A stretch of 64,000 nucleotides of DNA from Mansonella perstans. Lineage: Eukaryota > Nematoda > Chromadorea > Rhabditida > Onchocercidae. The stretch covers positions 1 through 64,000 of the forward strand of contig JBAMDO010000116.1 in assembly GCA_037074765.1 (NCBI GenBank), in the 5' to 3' direction. Below the pieces are notes generated by a model. It was not told the DNA's origin and searched no databases. It saw only the letters and a list, made by a program, of their open reading frames with translations. The position numbers and the translations under genes were made by a program. Positions 25,646-35,351 of this stretch are shown piece by piece. How positions within the stretch are numbered: position 1 is the first letter of the stretch; each line of letters opens with the position of its first letter.

Positions 25646-27979
25646 TTATTTCAACCTTATTTCATTCAACCTTATTTCAGAGATTTGTACAATATCTTTT
25701 TTTTTTAAAGGTCTTATAATCAATCGCAACCAGTGATATAAACCATCTTTTATTATATCACGTGATTTTACGTGATAAATGAAGTGAACAGTAGGCAATA
25801 CGGAGCAACTGCAAAGCACTATGCAGTTTACGAAAATCATTACAGCAATATAAATTCCATCGCCGAAAATTCTAACCAAAATTTTTGGCAGGAAGTTATA
25901 AAAAAGAATTATAATTATCAGCATTCCACAATTCCATCCAGCTTGAATTAATACTGACCGTTCATATTGATAAGATTTTATTGTATTCGTCTTATAAGTT
26001 CGCGTTCTTCTACTTGCTAAAATATTTTTTAATTTAGTAGTGAAATAAATTATGAAAAATGAAAAATTTAAGAGTTTGACAAACTTTACGACTTTACGAA
26101 ATTTCCAAAACTAATTTTGAAACACCAACAAATCTTATTAGTTCTACATATTGTAAAAAAAGAAGAAACAATATACACCTTGGTTTTGACTGTTGTTTAC
26201 TCCCAATTGACGTTTGCGACGTATACTGTAGAACATTGCGACATACATAATGAACATTACATTAGGTAAAAGCAAACCATAAGAATAACGCACTCTAAAG
26301 AGTAATAAACAGATAATCTTTTATATTTAATTGAAACTATCTATACGATGAAAAAATAAAAAGACAAAGGCACTGATACATAAAAATTTTTAATTAAAAT
26401 TAATTAAAAACTACAGTCGGAAAACTGATGACGCATTGAAGTAGCATGAAAGCTAACATTTGGTGATTTGTATCTTAAATTTGAATTTAAATGAAAATTG
26501 AGAAAATGATATTGAGAAATAACCTCCGCCAAATGCCTCCTGCTTCGCTTTTTTTTGTACAATCAGAATACCAACTCAAGATCCAGACAAGGAATTTCCT
26601 TTCGCAATAATAAGAATCGATAAATGCGATCGCTGAAAAATGCTGTCAAATGCTAGCAAAAAGACAATAATCAATTAATTAAAGTATTCTACTAAGTAGT
26701 CTATTTCGATAAAGCCAAACAACTAGAATTTTGTAGCAGTTAATGTAGGACACATGTTAAATAGTGGCCGAAAATGACTAAGTATTAGTTTGAGATCTCA
26801 ACTTGAATGAATGCTAAATGATAGCAAGCACGCTTTGAAGAATAGAAATTATTGTTTATAGAAATCATTTTGATTACTGAGCGAGAGATGTCAATGAAAC
26901 ATACCTAAAGCTGCCAACCACGCGAAAGCCATTAGAAAGTACAGCCTTTTTGAGTCGAAAAAAGAATAGTATTTTGATAAAATTATCGCAACAAAGCGAT
27001 TTACTGTCAATAAAAATGAAAAATGAAGATAGGAAAAATATAAGAAAACATTGAAAATTGATAATATGCGGTTAATCCATGTTGTTTCGTTTGCTGAAAC
27101 ATAAACAATTTGTTTTTTTTAAACAGTCATTTTTATTTTTCTAATGAAAGTATTATGACCTAAACTTCAAAAAAGGTTCACACAACAACAAGAGAGTAAA
27201 AAGTGGACAGTTCAAAAGTTTCGGAAGAAATATCGGTTTTCACGGGACTTATAAGATTTCAATTCTGTGTTATAAGCTTGCACATTTGCTGCGACCGTAA
27301 TACAGAGACCAATTACTATTATTTGTTATTAGTGATAATATGGTGCTGGGAAATTTTAACAATAAAAATCTAGCATATTTACTATATTTCATAAACAATA
27401 ACAACTTCGTCGCAACATTATTTCCAAAAGAATTATTTAAATCAATATTTATTTGAGGCCAAAGTATATGATATCTAAATATAACTAAAACAACTTAAAT
27501 GGAAAAATATACCAACCATATGAATTGTTTTTGCTTTGTAACATTGCAGGCAATACGACAACTATTTGAGGAAAATAAGTCATGAAATTACAAATTATCA
27601 GCTGTAGTGAGATAAGAACAAATTCGCGACTGTAATGATTGTCTTTCCCTTTACAAAATAATGTGACCAGCATCAATGTGTTGCTAATAATACCGTAAAG
27701 CAAAAGAGTGATGAAAAGCAGCACTGCCACGTATTTTGTGGTGCTATAATTCGCGTCTCTTATATCAGCCACATCTGTCATGTTTCTTATATCAGCCACA
27801 TCTGTCATGTTTCTTATATCAGCCATATCTGTCATGTTTCTTGTATCAGCCACATCTGTCATATTTCTTATATCAGCCACATCTGTCATATTTCTTGTAT
27901 CAGCCATATCTGTCATGTTTCTTTCTTGACAGATTGCAGGTAATATCAGTAATAATAAAATTATAAAACGAGCCAGCAT
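25646..27979 (-). pseudogene. srx-like serpentine receptor, copy 2 (open frames, lost splice acceptor)
   Basis: Exons 5' to 3': 27979-27517, 27093-26905, 26617-26524, 26294-26179, 26016-25646. All five are open. Exon 1 has a signal peptide (MLARFIILLLL) and six tandem 9-residue NMT-containing units, against two in the intact copy, plus TM1-TM2. Exon 2 carries NRFVAIILSKYY. The acceptor before exon 3 reads tcg instead of the tag of its relatives (26618-26620), so normal splicing should fail. The last exon runs past the usual end (IVQ then SEIRLNEIRLK) because a GAAATAAGGTT-like unit is repeated near 25640-25680. It would be a seven-helix chemoreceptor if spliced through another acceptor. Its direct-repeat partner is copy 3. 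Confidence 0.75.
27764..27925 (-). repeat. coding minisatellite, six 27-bp units
   Basis: Six units of 27 bp (tatatcagccacatctgtca core on the plus strand) encode RNMTDMADT, RNMTDVADI and similar 9-residue repeats just after the signal peptide of GPCR copy 2. Each unit contains an N-M-T sequon. The same array has three units in copy 1 (about 1520-1600), two plus a damaged one in copy 3 (about 37425-37500) and two in copy 4 (about 39946-40000). Confidence 0.9.
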
Positions 27980-28338
27980 TTTGGTAGAAATTTCTAGTGA
28001 AGTTTCAACACCTGAAACACAAGCTGCAATAACTAAGAGTTTGGATTCCAAATGTATTACTATTTGAAATTATGCCTTGCAAATTGTAATGCATTCTTAT
28101 CATGGAAAATGAATTTCTAATTTGATTACAATGAGATTTTTAGCTCTCTACAATTTTCAATGATAATGCTAATAGCATTTCGCTTTATATTAGTTGTTGA
28201 TCCTGAAATAGAACAAATGAGTTGCGCACAAATTAAACAATCCGAAGAGTTATATTAATTCACAAATTGTAAATTAAGCCCAGAATAGCGAGACACAAAC
28301 ATTACTTCTATGAAGTTATGACTGTAGCAATAAAATTG

Positions 28339-28362
28339 TTTTTTTTTTTTTTTTTTTTTCAA
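28339..28362. repeat. poly-T tract at a rearrangement junction
   Basis: A run of more than twenty T residues lies where the upstream flank of copy 2 (minus strand) stops matching the other copies. On its right, 28363-28800 matches 39105-39540 in the same orientation. At 39.54 kb that sequence is followed by copy 4 on the plus strand. The tract therefore marks an inversion or joining point. Confidence 0.6.
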
Positions 28363-28805
28363 GAGCACAGTTATTTTTCAAATTTGAAAATATTTAAAAT
28401 CAACACTGCTAGTAATAGCAGTGATGAATTTTAAAAATTCTTGAAATTAATTCCATATTGAAGTGAATAAGAATAGTAAGCACTAACTATTTTGTAGCTG
28501 AGATTCTTGGCATTTAATTTCCGCTATAGCATTCTTGTGCGTAGTAGTTTGATATAATCGCTCCGATAATTCAATAAGTAATTTAAATTGGATTGTGGCA
28601 ATCATTAATGGCTCAATCATTAATAACTTACTTCTCTATTATGCTAAACTTACGTCATTTCCATTTTCACTTTCATTGAATAACAGCAAGAAATTTATGA
28701 TTTAATAAATTGGAAAATGTTGGCATTGAAACTTCCAAATTTAATTTCTATGTTGCTCTCCAATTTTCGTACATTAAAAAAGAGAATCCACACAAACTTT
28801 CTGAT
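28363..28805 (+). repeat. GPCR upstream-flank repeat
   Basis: Direct copy of about 39105-39540, with a more diverged relative at 48.76-49.14 kb. A short open frame at 28717-28950 starts in it (MLALKLPNLIS), but the relatives do not keep that frame, so it is not called a gene. From 28.95 to 29.35 kb nothing was recognised. Confidence 0.6.
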
Positions 28806-29344
28806 CCCTAAATGTTGGCTTCGTCAAATTGGACGAAGTGGTATTTTTTCTGTGCCGAACAAAAAATCAAGAAAAAAGAAGGAATTAGGTGCCATAACAA
28901 TGTTTCTGGATGAAGTGACAATGACAAAATATTTCTCGGTGAATGGATAAGGTCAAGATTCTTCTGGATGAAATAGCAAAACTAGAGTTCTTCCGTTGTT
29001 AAAAAAATCGCATTAGCATTAGCATAGATTTCCCATCCTAAAAACTGGATATCTTAAACGAAGACAGAACTACTTGGAAGAATTCATTATTACCAAAATG
29101 TTTGACCACATGAAAGTTTACTTAGTGCAAAATCAGCACATTTAATTGAACAAATTAAATGGCTTTTTTAGAAACCGTTAGTACAGACATCTCGTCGTCT
29201 AAAATTTTGATAATTAGATTTTTTTGGGAAATTTTGACAGCGACAATTTTGATAATTGTCTAGTTTTTAAATTAAGAAATTAACCCAAAACCTCCGTTTG
29301 ACGAAAAAACTTACAGTTAGTGATAAAACAAGTAAAAAAATGAC

Positions 29345-31205
29345 ATCTGTTTGACATCTATTACTACTTTCACTTTTCCTGGACTTCCAATAATATAATG
29401 CATAAATAATTTTTGAAATTGTTAAAAGGCTTCATATATCTGTCAGAAATATCTGATTGCATTACTATGAAATAAGTAGAATATGTATTCAAGGAATGAA
29501 TCAAAGTGAACAATGCTAAAAGAGTGAAGAATGGGATTTCTATTTCTGTTCAAATTATTTCTCAAAATTTCATGCAATTTTTCGAGTGAAATTAGAAGCT
29601 TCAATAACTGAATGAGTATTAAAAATAAATTTCGATTATGAGCGTGATTGTAAAGGCTGTTTTAGTGAATAAAGTTATTTTGGTCTTAATTATTCGAAGA
29701 AGCAATCTCATATTTCTACATTCTATCTAAATTGATTTGTTGTGATTTCTAGATTGAATAATAGAAAAAAATGGTTGGAAAAGTAATCGGTCCGAATAAA
29801 GAAACCCATATTGAAAGCAAATGCATTTTTGCATTTCCAGCCATTACTTCATTTAAACGATTTCATAAAAGACCTTATTCTTAATATCTTAAAACTTTAT
29901 AAACTGTTCGAGTATATATATTTTAGGAACAGTTTTAAATAATTAAACTTTCAGAAATAACATCAAAAATATTTGCAATAATACAATTTTATGCCTCAAA
30001 TTACTATTACATAGCACATGTCCCAATAACTTCAGCTTTTGTTTTTATTCAGCTAATATATTGGGAACCAATTTTACTAATGCATACTGCATGAAATTTC
30101 AGGACAAAACAGATTTAATTGAGGAACAATGATAATAAAGAAAAGAATAATTTTATCTCCTCGTGAATTAGGAATGACAAAGTTAATTTAAAGTACAAAT
30201 TTTTACTGAAAATTAAGTCATTACGATTATATTAGTAGTGAGAACAGTTCTTAATTATGGAGCATTAAATACCAGATTATGACATATGCTAAGAACTTAA
30301 AGAGAGATATATTTGGTCATAATTTGATCAAACATTGAAATCAAGAACGAAGTAGTTCACAGTTAATTTCATAAATTCGGCAGGAGATTTTTGTATTTTA
30401 GGAATAGTTTAAGATTATAAATGAGTAAAACAAAAAAATTTGTACTTTAAAAAATTGGCAAAGCAATACTCCCACTAAATCTGCAAGCTTTATTAGCCCA
30501 TGATACAATAAAGTCGTTCAAACTTTATTTCTTGCAAGGACATTCACAAACAGTTCTAAATTTTGCCGCGCTATTACATATCTTTCTTTAAAATGTGATA
30601 AGTAAGTAATGAATGGCATCAATGTGATTCATTTCGAGTGATACTTCTTCAATTGTATTCGAACGCAGCTGGTCTTGGATAGTTTCATCATAATATTGAA
30701 GCAAATAATAATTACTTCAAAATCGTTTGATCAGTGAATTCAGTTGTCTAAAGCATAATCCATAGTTGCTGCTTAATTAAATATTGACTTTTGCCATGGT
30801 CAGCGAATTGTTGATACTTTTAAACCGTTTCGACTTCATTATCATTGGCATCATTCCTGAATGCCTATCACATATAAGTTTTTTTTTTTGCTTATGGCCA
30901 AGAGCTAAGATTCCTTAGAAATCTTCAATGATTTCAAGCTACTGGAATATACAAACGACTTACTTACCATCAGTTTCAGCATTTCGCTGTATATTTCACA
31001 CTTCTTCTTCACCATTGCTTACTTATCACTTGCGTGAAATGGAGCCAGAACTGAGTGATTGTAACATTACGCCTTACCACATTATTTCAAGGAAATTCCT
31101 ACTGTAGTTTGATCTGCACTCTAATCGTTTGCTAAAATATTAAATAGTATAAATCATTCATTCTTCAATTTACAAAAATATCGTCCAAAAGATAGCATAT
31201 AAGTA
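29345..31205. repeat. palindrome left arm, middle block
   Basis: Inverted copy of 47475-50110. No gene was recognised. At about 30.05 kb this arm lacks roughly 0.78 kb present at 48.64-49.42 kb in the other arm, which there contains a decayed GPCR last exon. The homology ends at aagatagcatat near 31200. Confidence 0.8.
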
Positions 31206-31872
31206 TTGATTACGTTTTAAACTTTTGAAGGACCTAAGATGTATTTAAATTATAGCATTTGAGGTCTGATGCATAAGCATATTCGCTTATTTAGAATAAG
31301 ACTGATCGTGATCTTACCAATACAGGCGAACACTGCATTCATTCACCAAAGAAACATTTGATACCTTATGGATGGTTCGAAAAGAAGTACCAGCATTTAC
31401 AGGAATATTTGCAAACTATTATAGTGTTCTAAACAGTTCTTTCATGAACGAGGATACTCAACAAAATAGAAGAAATTTCGTCTTACGACTAGGAAAAGAG
31501 ATCCAAAAAAATTACATTTAAAACATGAAAAAATTCAAATAAAAATTATTAAGAAACAAAAATACTTACGTAAAAAAGCTTTTTTATTTCGTTAAAGGCA
31601 ATATTCATGAGAAAACTCATTTATTGTATAGAAATAACTTTGTACATTTCAGGGTATTTAGAATTAGAGATAAAAATTTCGAACAAGAAAAAAGAAAGAA
31701 AGAAAATTTTCAACAACATATCACTTTGCTCGGCTAACATACATTCAAAATAAATTTTTCACAAGTTAGATGTTCAAGAAAAAGGAAAGTACCCTATTTC
31801 TGCATATCATTAGTGTTTTTTCTACAAAAGATATTCATTTTATTCTCATAAAAGCACTAAAATACCTAACAA

Positions 31873-32975
31873 TCACATATTCTTGAATCTTTTTGTTTTC
31901 AAATTATATCTTTTCGTTGGATATCGATCCATGCGTTCTGCAATCTCTGGATCCCAAGGCATTCCCTCATCTTGACGAGTATAATCAAACGAATCCTCTT
32001 CAAAGTCGAACCAGTCTTTTTTTAAACTGACGATATAATCTCTTGTTTCGTAAACTCAACACTTCACCTCCCTTCCCGGGAAAAGCTGTTTCACCTGCAA
32101 TTAATAAAGATACTAAAATAATTAGGTTAAAACGGGCCTGAAGGGAAAGAAAAGGTTTTTATGAAGCTAAAAGTTTTCTAAGAATCGTAGGTTCAGCAAC
32201 ATTTAAAGTAATTCTAACGGAATCATTCTGGTGGCTAGAATAGAGGGTTTAATATAATATATACGTGCTTGAAAACTTCCAAGTTTGAGAAATTTGAATG
32301 TAATATTTGCGGATTTATTATCTTAAATTTTTAGTCTTAAATTTATATCTATTCCTTACTTTAATTATGGCATAGAAGGCTAACGAAGCATGAAAAAATT
32401 ACATCGAACATATAAATTATTATTAGAAACATTTAAACAACAATTAGAAGTTTTTACGTCAGTAAAAGTAAATTTTTACTTGTAAAGGTAAAATAGCTTA
32501 CCATCATGATAAGAATGTGTGTCTTCCGGATGAAAACGGAATGAATGTTCCATAACATGTAAATTCTTCGGTAAAATCTGTTTGTTATCACGAGCTATCT
32601 GTGCATAATCAGTTAGATTGCGGAACGACGTCCATAAAAGTTAATTACATCACCAACGGTTCTCATTTGATGTAACTCAGAGTTGTAAACTACGTGATGT
32701 AATTTTTCACCTAACAAATCCAGAAGCTGAAAATCATACTGGCAATGAGATAGTTTGACTGATTTCTATCCCATAAAATAATGGTATTCAGAAGTTTCGT
32801 AGAAGTCCCAAATAACGAGCAAAGCAAACCTGAAATTTTAAGCGTTTGTAAAATTGATTGTTTGTAAAATTGATTCTTCGTAAATCGTTCCATACATCAA
32901 CCAGAACATCATTTACAGCTTTTTTCACTTGATTTTTACGATCATCTGGTTGTACATAGTCGATGTTTTAAGAAC
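31873..32975 (-). pseudogene. mL50-like mitochondrial large-subunit ribosomal protein, left copy
   Basis: Exons 5' to 3': 32975-32830, 32726-32502, 32094-31873. Translation gives DYVQPDDRKNQVKKAV, then RLKFQ joined to LLDLLGEKLHHVV, then YNSELHQM, GDVINFYG, and a tail GETAFPGKGGEV ending in KTKRFKNM. The stretch from VQPDD through LHQM and DV-FY matches my recollection of the mL50 core (PPEDL, RLKFNLL, NSRLHQM, DVLDFY). Splice phases agree, but three one-base frame breaks occur: near 32968 (A run), 32620 (CC) and 32051 (TTT). All could be homopolymer errors. If the frame is real, the product is a mitoribosome component with a nematode-specific C-terminal extension. A possible upstream exon at about 33.03-33.18 kb (SDKMELNAFPG) is unproven. 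Confidence 0.6.
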
Positions 32976-33529
32976 CTGAAAGTGATAGAAAAAAAAATCA
33001 AAAAAACCAGTCACTGACGTTAGCATTATTTGTGACCTGAAGTATCCAGTAAATTTGAAGTTAAGGATATAATCCCCGCTTTGATCGGAGTTCCAGGAAA
33101 TGCGTTCAGTTCCATTTTGTCGGAACTCAGATAGTTGCTTGCTCTTCCGACTTCAACATCAGCAGATTTGCTCAATTTTAGAAAAAGGATTTCAAATTTG
33201 CAGTCAATTAATTTCCTTTTGATTCTTTACAGCCGAAAAAGATTTGCCTTTTTTTGAACATGCACCTTTTTTTTTTGATATCGATCTGACGGATTCTGTG
33301 ATATTTTACAAAACGCTGTCATATGTAGTAATGACAGCGATCAATAGTAATAATGAAAACAACACTTTTAATCCATTCGTGAATTAAAAAATGACAAAGT
33401 TGTGTAACAGTTTTTCAGCTATACAAATTTTCAAGGTAAATTAAATCATACAGATTATAGCAGCAGTGAAAGGCAATGTAACAATCGCTCAGTTCTGGCT
33501 TTATTTCACGCAACTGATGAGATTTTTGT

Positions 33530-34145
33530 TACAGAAATAGTTGCTGTACTACTGGAATATTACAAAGTAAAAATAACTCAAAAATAACTCATATGGTAGG
33601 CATATTTAATTATTTCCATTTTAGTTGTCTTAATTAAATTCAGATATGATGTGCTTCGGCTTCAGATAAATATTAATTTAAACAATTCTTTTGGAAACGA
33701 TATTGCAAAGAAGTGTTATTGTTTATGAAATTTAGTAAATATGGTAGATTTTTAATCTTATAGTTAAAATCTTTCAACATTATATTGCCACTAACAACAA
33801 GCATACAATTCGGTATTTCTCACGAAAAACAGGAACTACAACTTTCCTACATCCTTTGGTTTTCGCCTTTGTTTGGAACTTTTTCGAAGTTTGTTGGGTC
33901 ATAACATTTTCGACGAAACCGATAAAAAAACTTTAAAAAACTTCAGTGCATATGCTTCAGCGCACGAAACAACATGGATTAGCCACATATTTTCAATTTT
34001 AAATATTTTTTATTTATACTTTTCCATCCTTCATTTTTCATTTTTATTAGCAGCGAATCGCTTTGTTGCGTTAATTATTTCAAAACTTTTTTCAACTCAG
34101 CAAGGTTGTACTTTCTAATCGTTTTCGCTTGGTTGTCAGCTTCAG
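33530..34145 (+). pseudogene. second GPCR subfamily, exons 1-2 only (left copy)
   Basis: The end of an exon 1 (VAVLLEYYKVK, a frame-shifted relative of VVVLPGILQSK) at about 33540-33597 is followed by a TM3 exon at 33961-34145. The exon carries FSFLLAANRFVALI and the same one-base break as its twin. Downstream exons are absent; 34.47 kb onward is inverted family sequence. Its mirror copy is at 43.27-43.85 kb. Confidence 0.6.
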
Positions 34146-34745
34146 GTATGTTTCAATGATATCTCTCACGCAGTAATCAAAATGATTTTATAAACAAAAT
34201 TTCTTCTCTTTGGAGCTGGCTTATTACCATTTAGTATTCGTTCAAGTAGAGATTTCGAACATACTTTATCATCTTTGGTCACTGCTTAACGGTATATGTT
34301 CCAAAACAAGAGAAACTAAATTTTAGAAACCCGGTCTTATCGAAATAGAATACATACTTGAATTAATTGATTCCTGTCTGTTTCTTAGATTACTGCAAAT
34401 GATTCTCATTATAGATATTTCAATTTCTCTTCTGTTTAATATCAATTTCAGGTGAAAATACTTAGCTTTTTATGATCAACCTGAATCACAGGTGTGTTGT
34501 ACATTGGAACCAAATAAGTCGGGGAATGAGCTCGTTTCGATCATTCTTACTGAACAATTGGAATTTTCAATTCTTTTGTATCTTCGGAAATCTTTTAGCT
34601 GAATTGAGCTGAGAATTTTCTGTTTTAAAGGCAAAGGCAACGAAAAGAAAAAAACAAAAATTCTTGCGTTATCGAACGAGAAAAACCAGTGAAACAATGA
34701 AATATTTGTATGCGTGCCACGGGAAAACTGGCAGTGTTTATATAA

Positions 34746-34976
34746 TTAATACCCATGATATTCATTACGCAATATTTTAATTGCTTCCAGCAGCCAACAG
34801 TTAACAAGTTTACTGTTTGTTTCAGTTTTTATCATACAGCTGCACGAAACACCTACAAAACAGATTAAATCAAGGATCAATAATAATAACAATAAATGCA
34901 ATGCTTTTAAATAACAAATTTTTGCAAAAGTTAGGAATGAAAAATTAAATATTTTTTCAACAGTACAATTTTTCAT
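34746..34976 (-). other. small open frame with signal-like stretch, left copy
   Basis: A 76-codon frame (MKNCTVEKIFNFSF then a Leu run encoded by a TTA/TTG microsatellite, then CFVGVSCSCMIKTE) is shared with 42437-42670, where it has one more Leu. A relative at 25.08-25.31 kb is not open throughout. It could be a secreted peptide exon or simply open repeat sequence. Nothing identifies a function. Confidence 0.25.
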
Positions 34977-35351
34977 GACAGAAAATTTATTTTGAATAAT
35001 ACCATCTATTGACTTTTTGTCGAGCTCGATTTAAATCTCAGTTGTAATAGAATCAAATATGCCAGAAGTTTGAAAAGAGGCAAGTAAATGTTAACATTTT
35101 AAAAACATGTAATCATATTTTGACTATCATATTTTGATAAATTTTACCAGAAAGTTCCTATAGTTTCTTCCAGGAATGTTTCATTTAGCTTATGAATAAA
35201 TCAAATTCTAATTCTCAGAAAAACCGCTAAAAATGTTTCTAAGATACATCTTATGCTTCCATTTACCAGATCCTAAGTGTCCAACTTACATAGTAAGCTT
35301 ATTAATAACTTGCATAATAACTTTATTTCAAATCTTTACTATTTCATTATT

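Larger units (their letters stand above)
19454..29344. other. left-arm-specific insertion
   Basis: This 9.9 kb has no counterpart in the right arm, where only about 0.75 kb of unrelated sequence lies between the flanking matches (50115-50873). It holds a decayed GPCR (20.2-21.1 kb), an old flank repeat (21.2-22.2 kb), a stretch without recognisable genes (22.2-23.9 kb), a stray GPCR exon (24.28-24.46 kb) and GPCR copy 2. The part from 24.28 to 28.34 kb is a direct repeat of 33.96-37.9 kb, offset by about 9.7 kb. Confidence 0.7.

Noticed and set aside
27764..27925. Regular 27-bp repeats as a possible CRISPR array
   Set aside because: The units are directly adjacent with no spacers, are in a coding exon, and the genome is eukaryotic.
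27736..27966. Plus-strand open frame of repeated YQPHLSCFL-type units
   Set aside because: It is the antisense of the 27-bp coding minisatellite of GPCR copy 2; the minus-strand frame has a signal peptide, sequons and splice sites.
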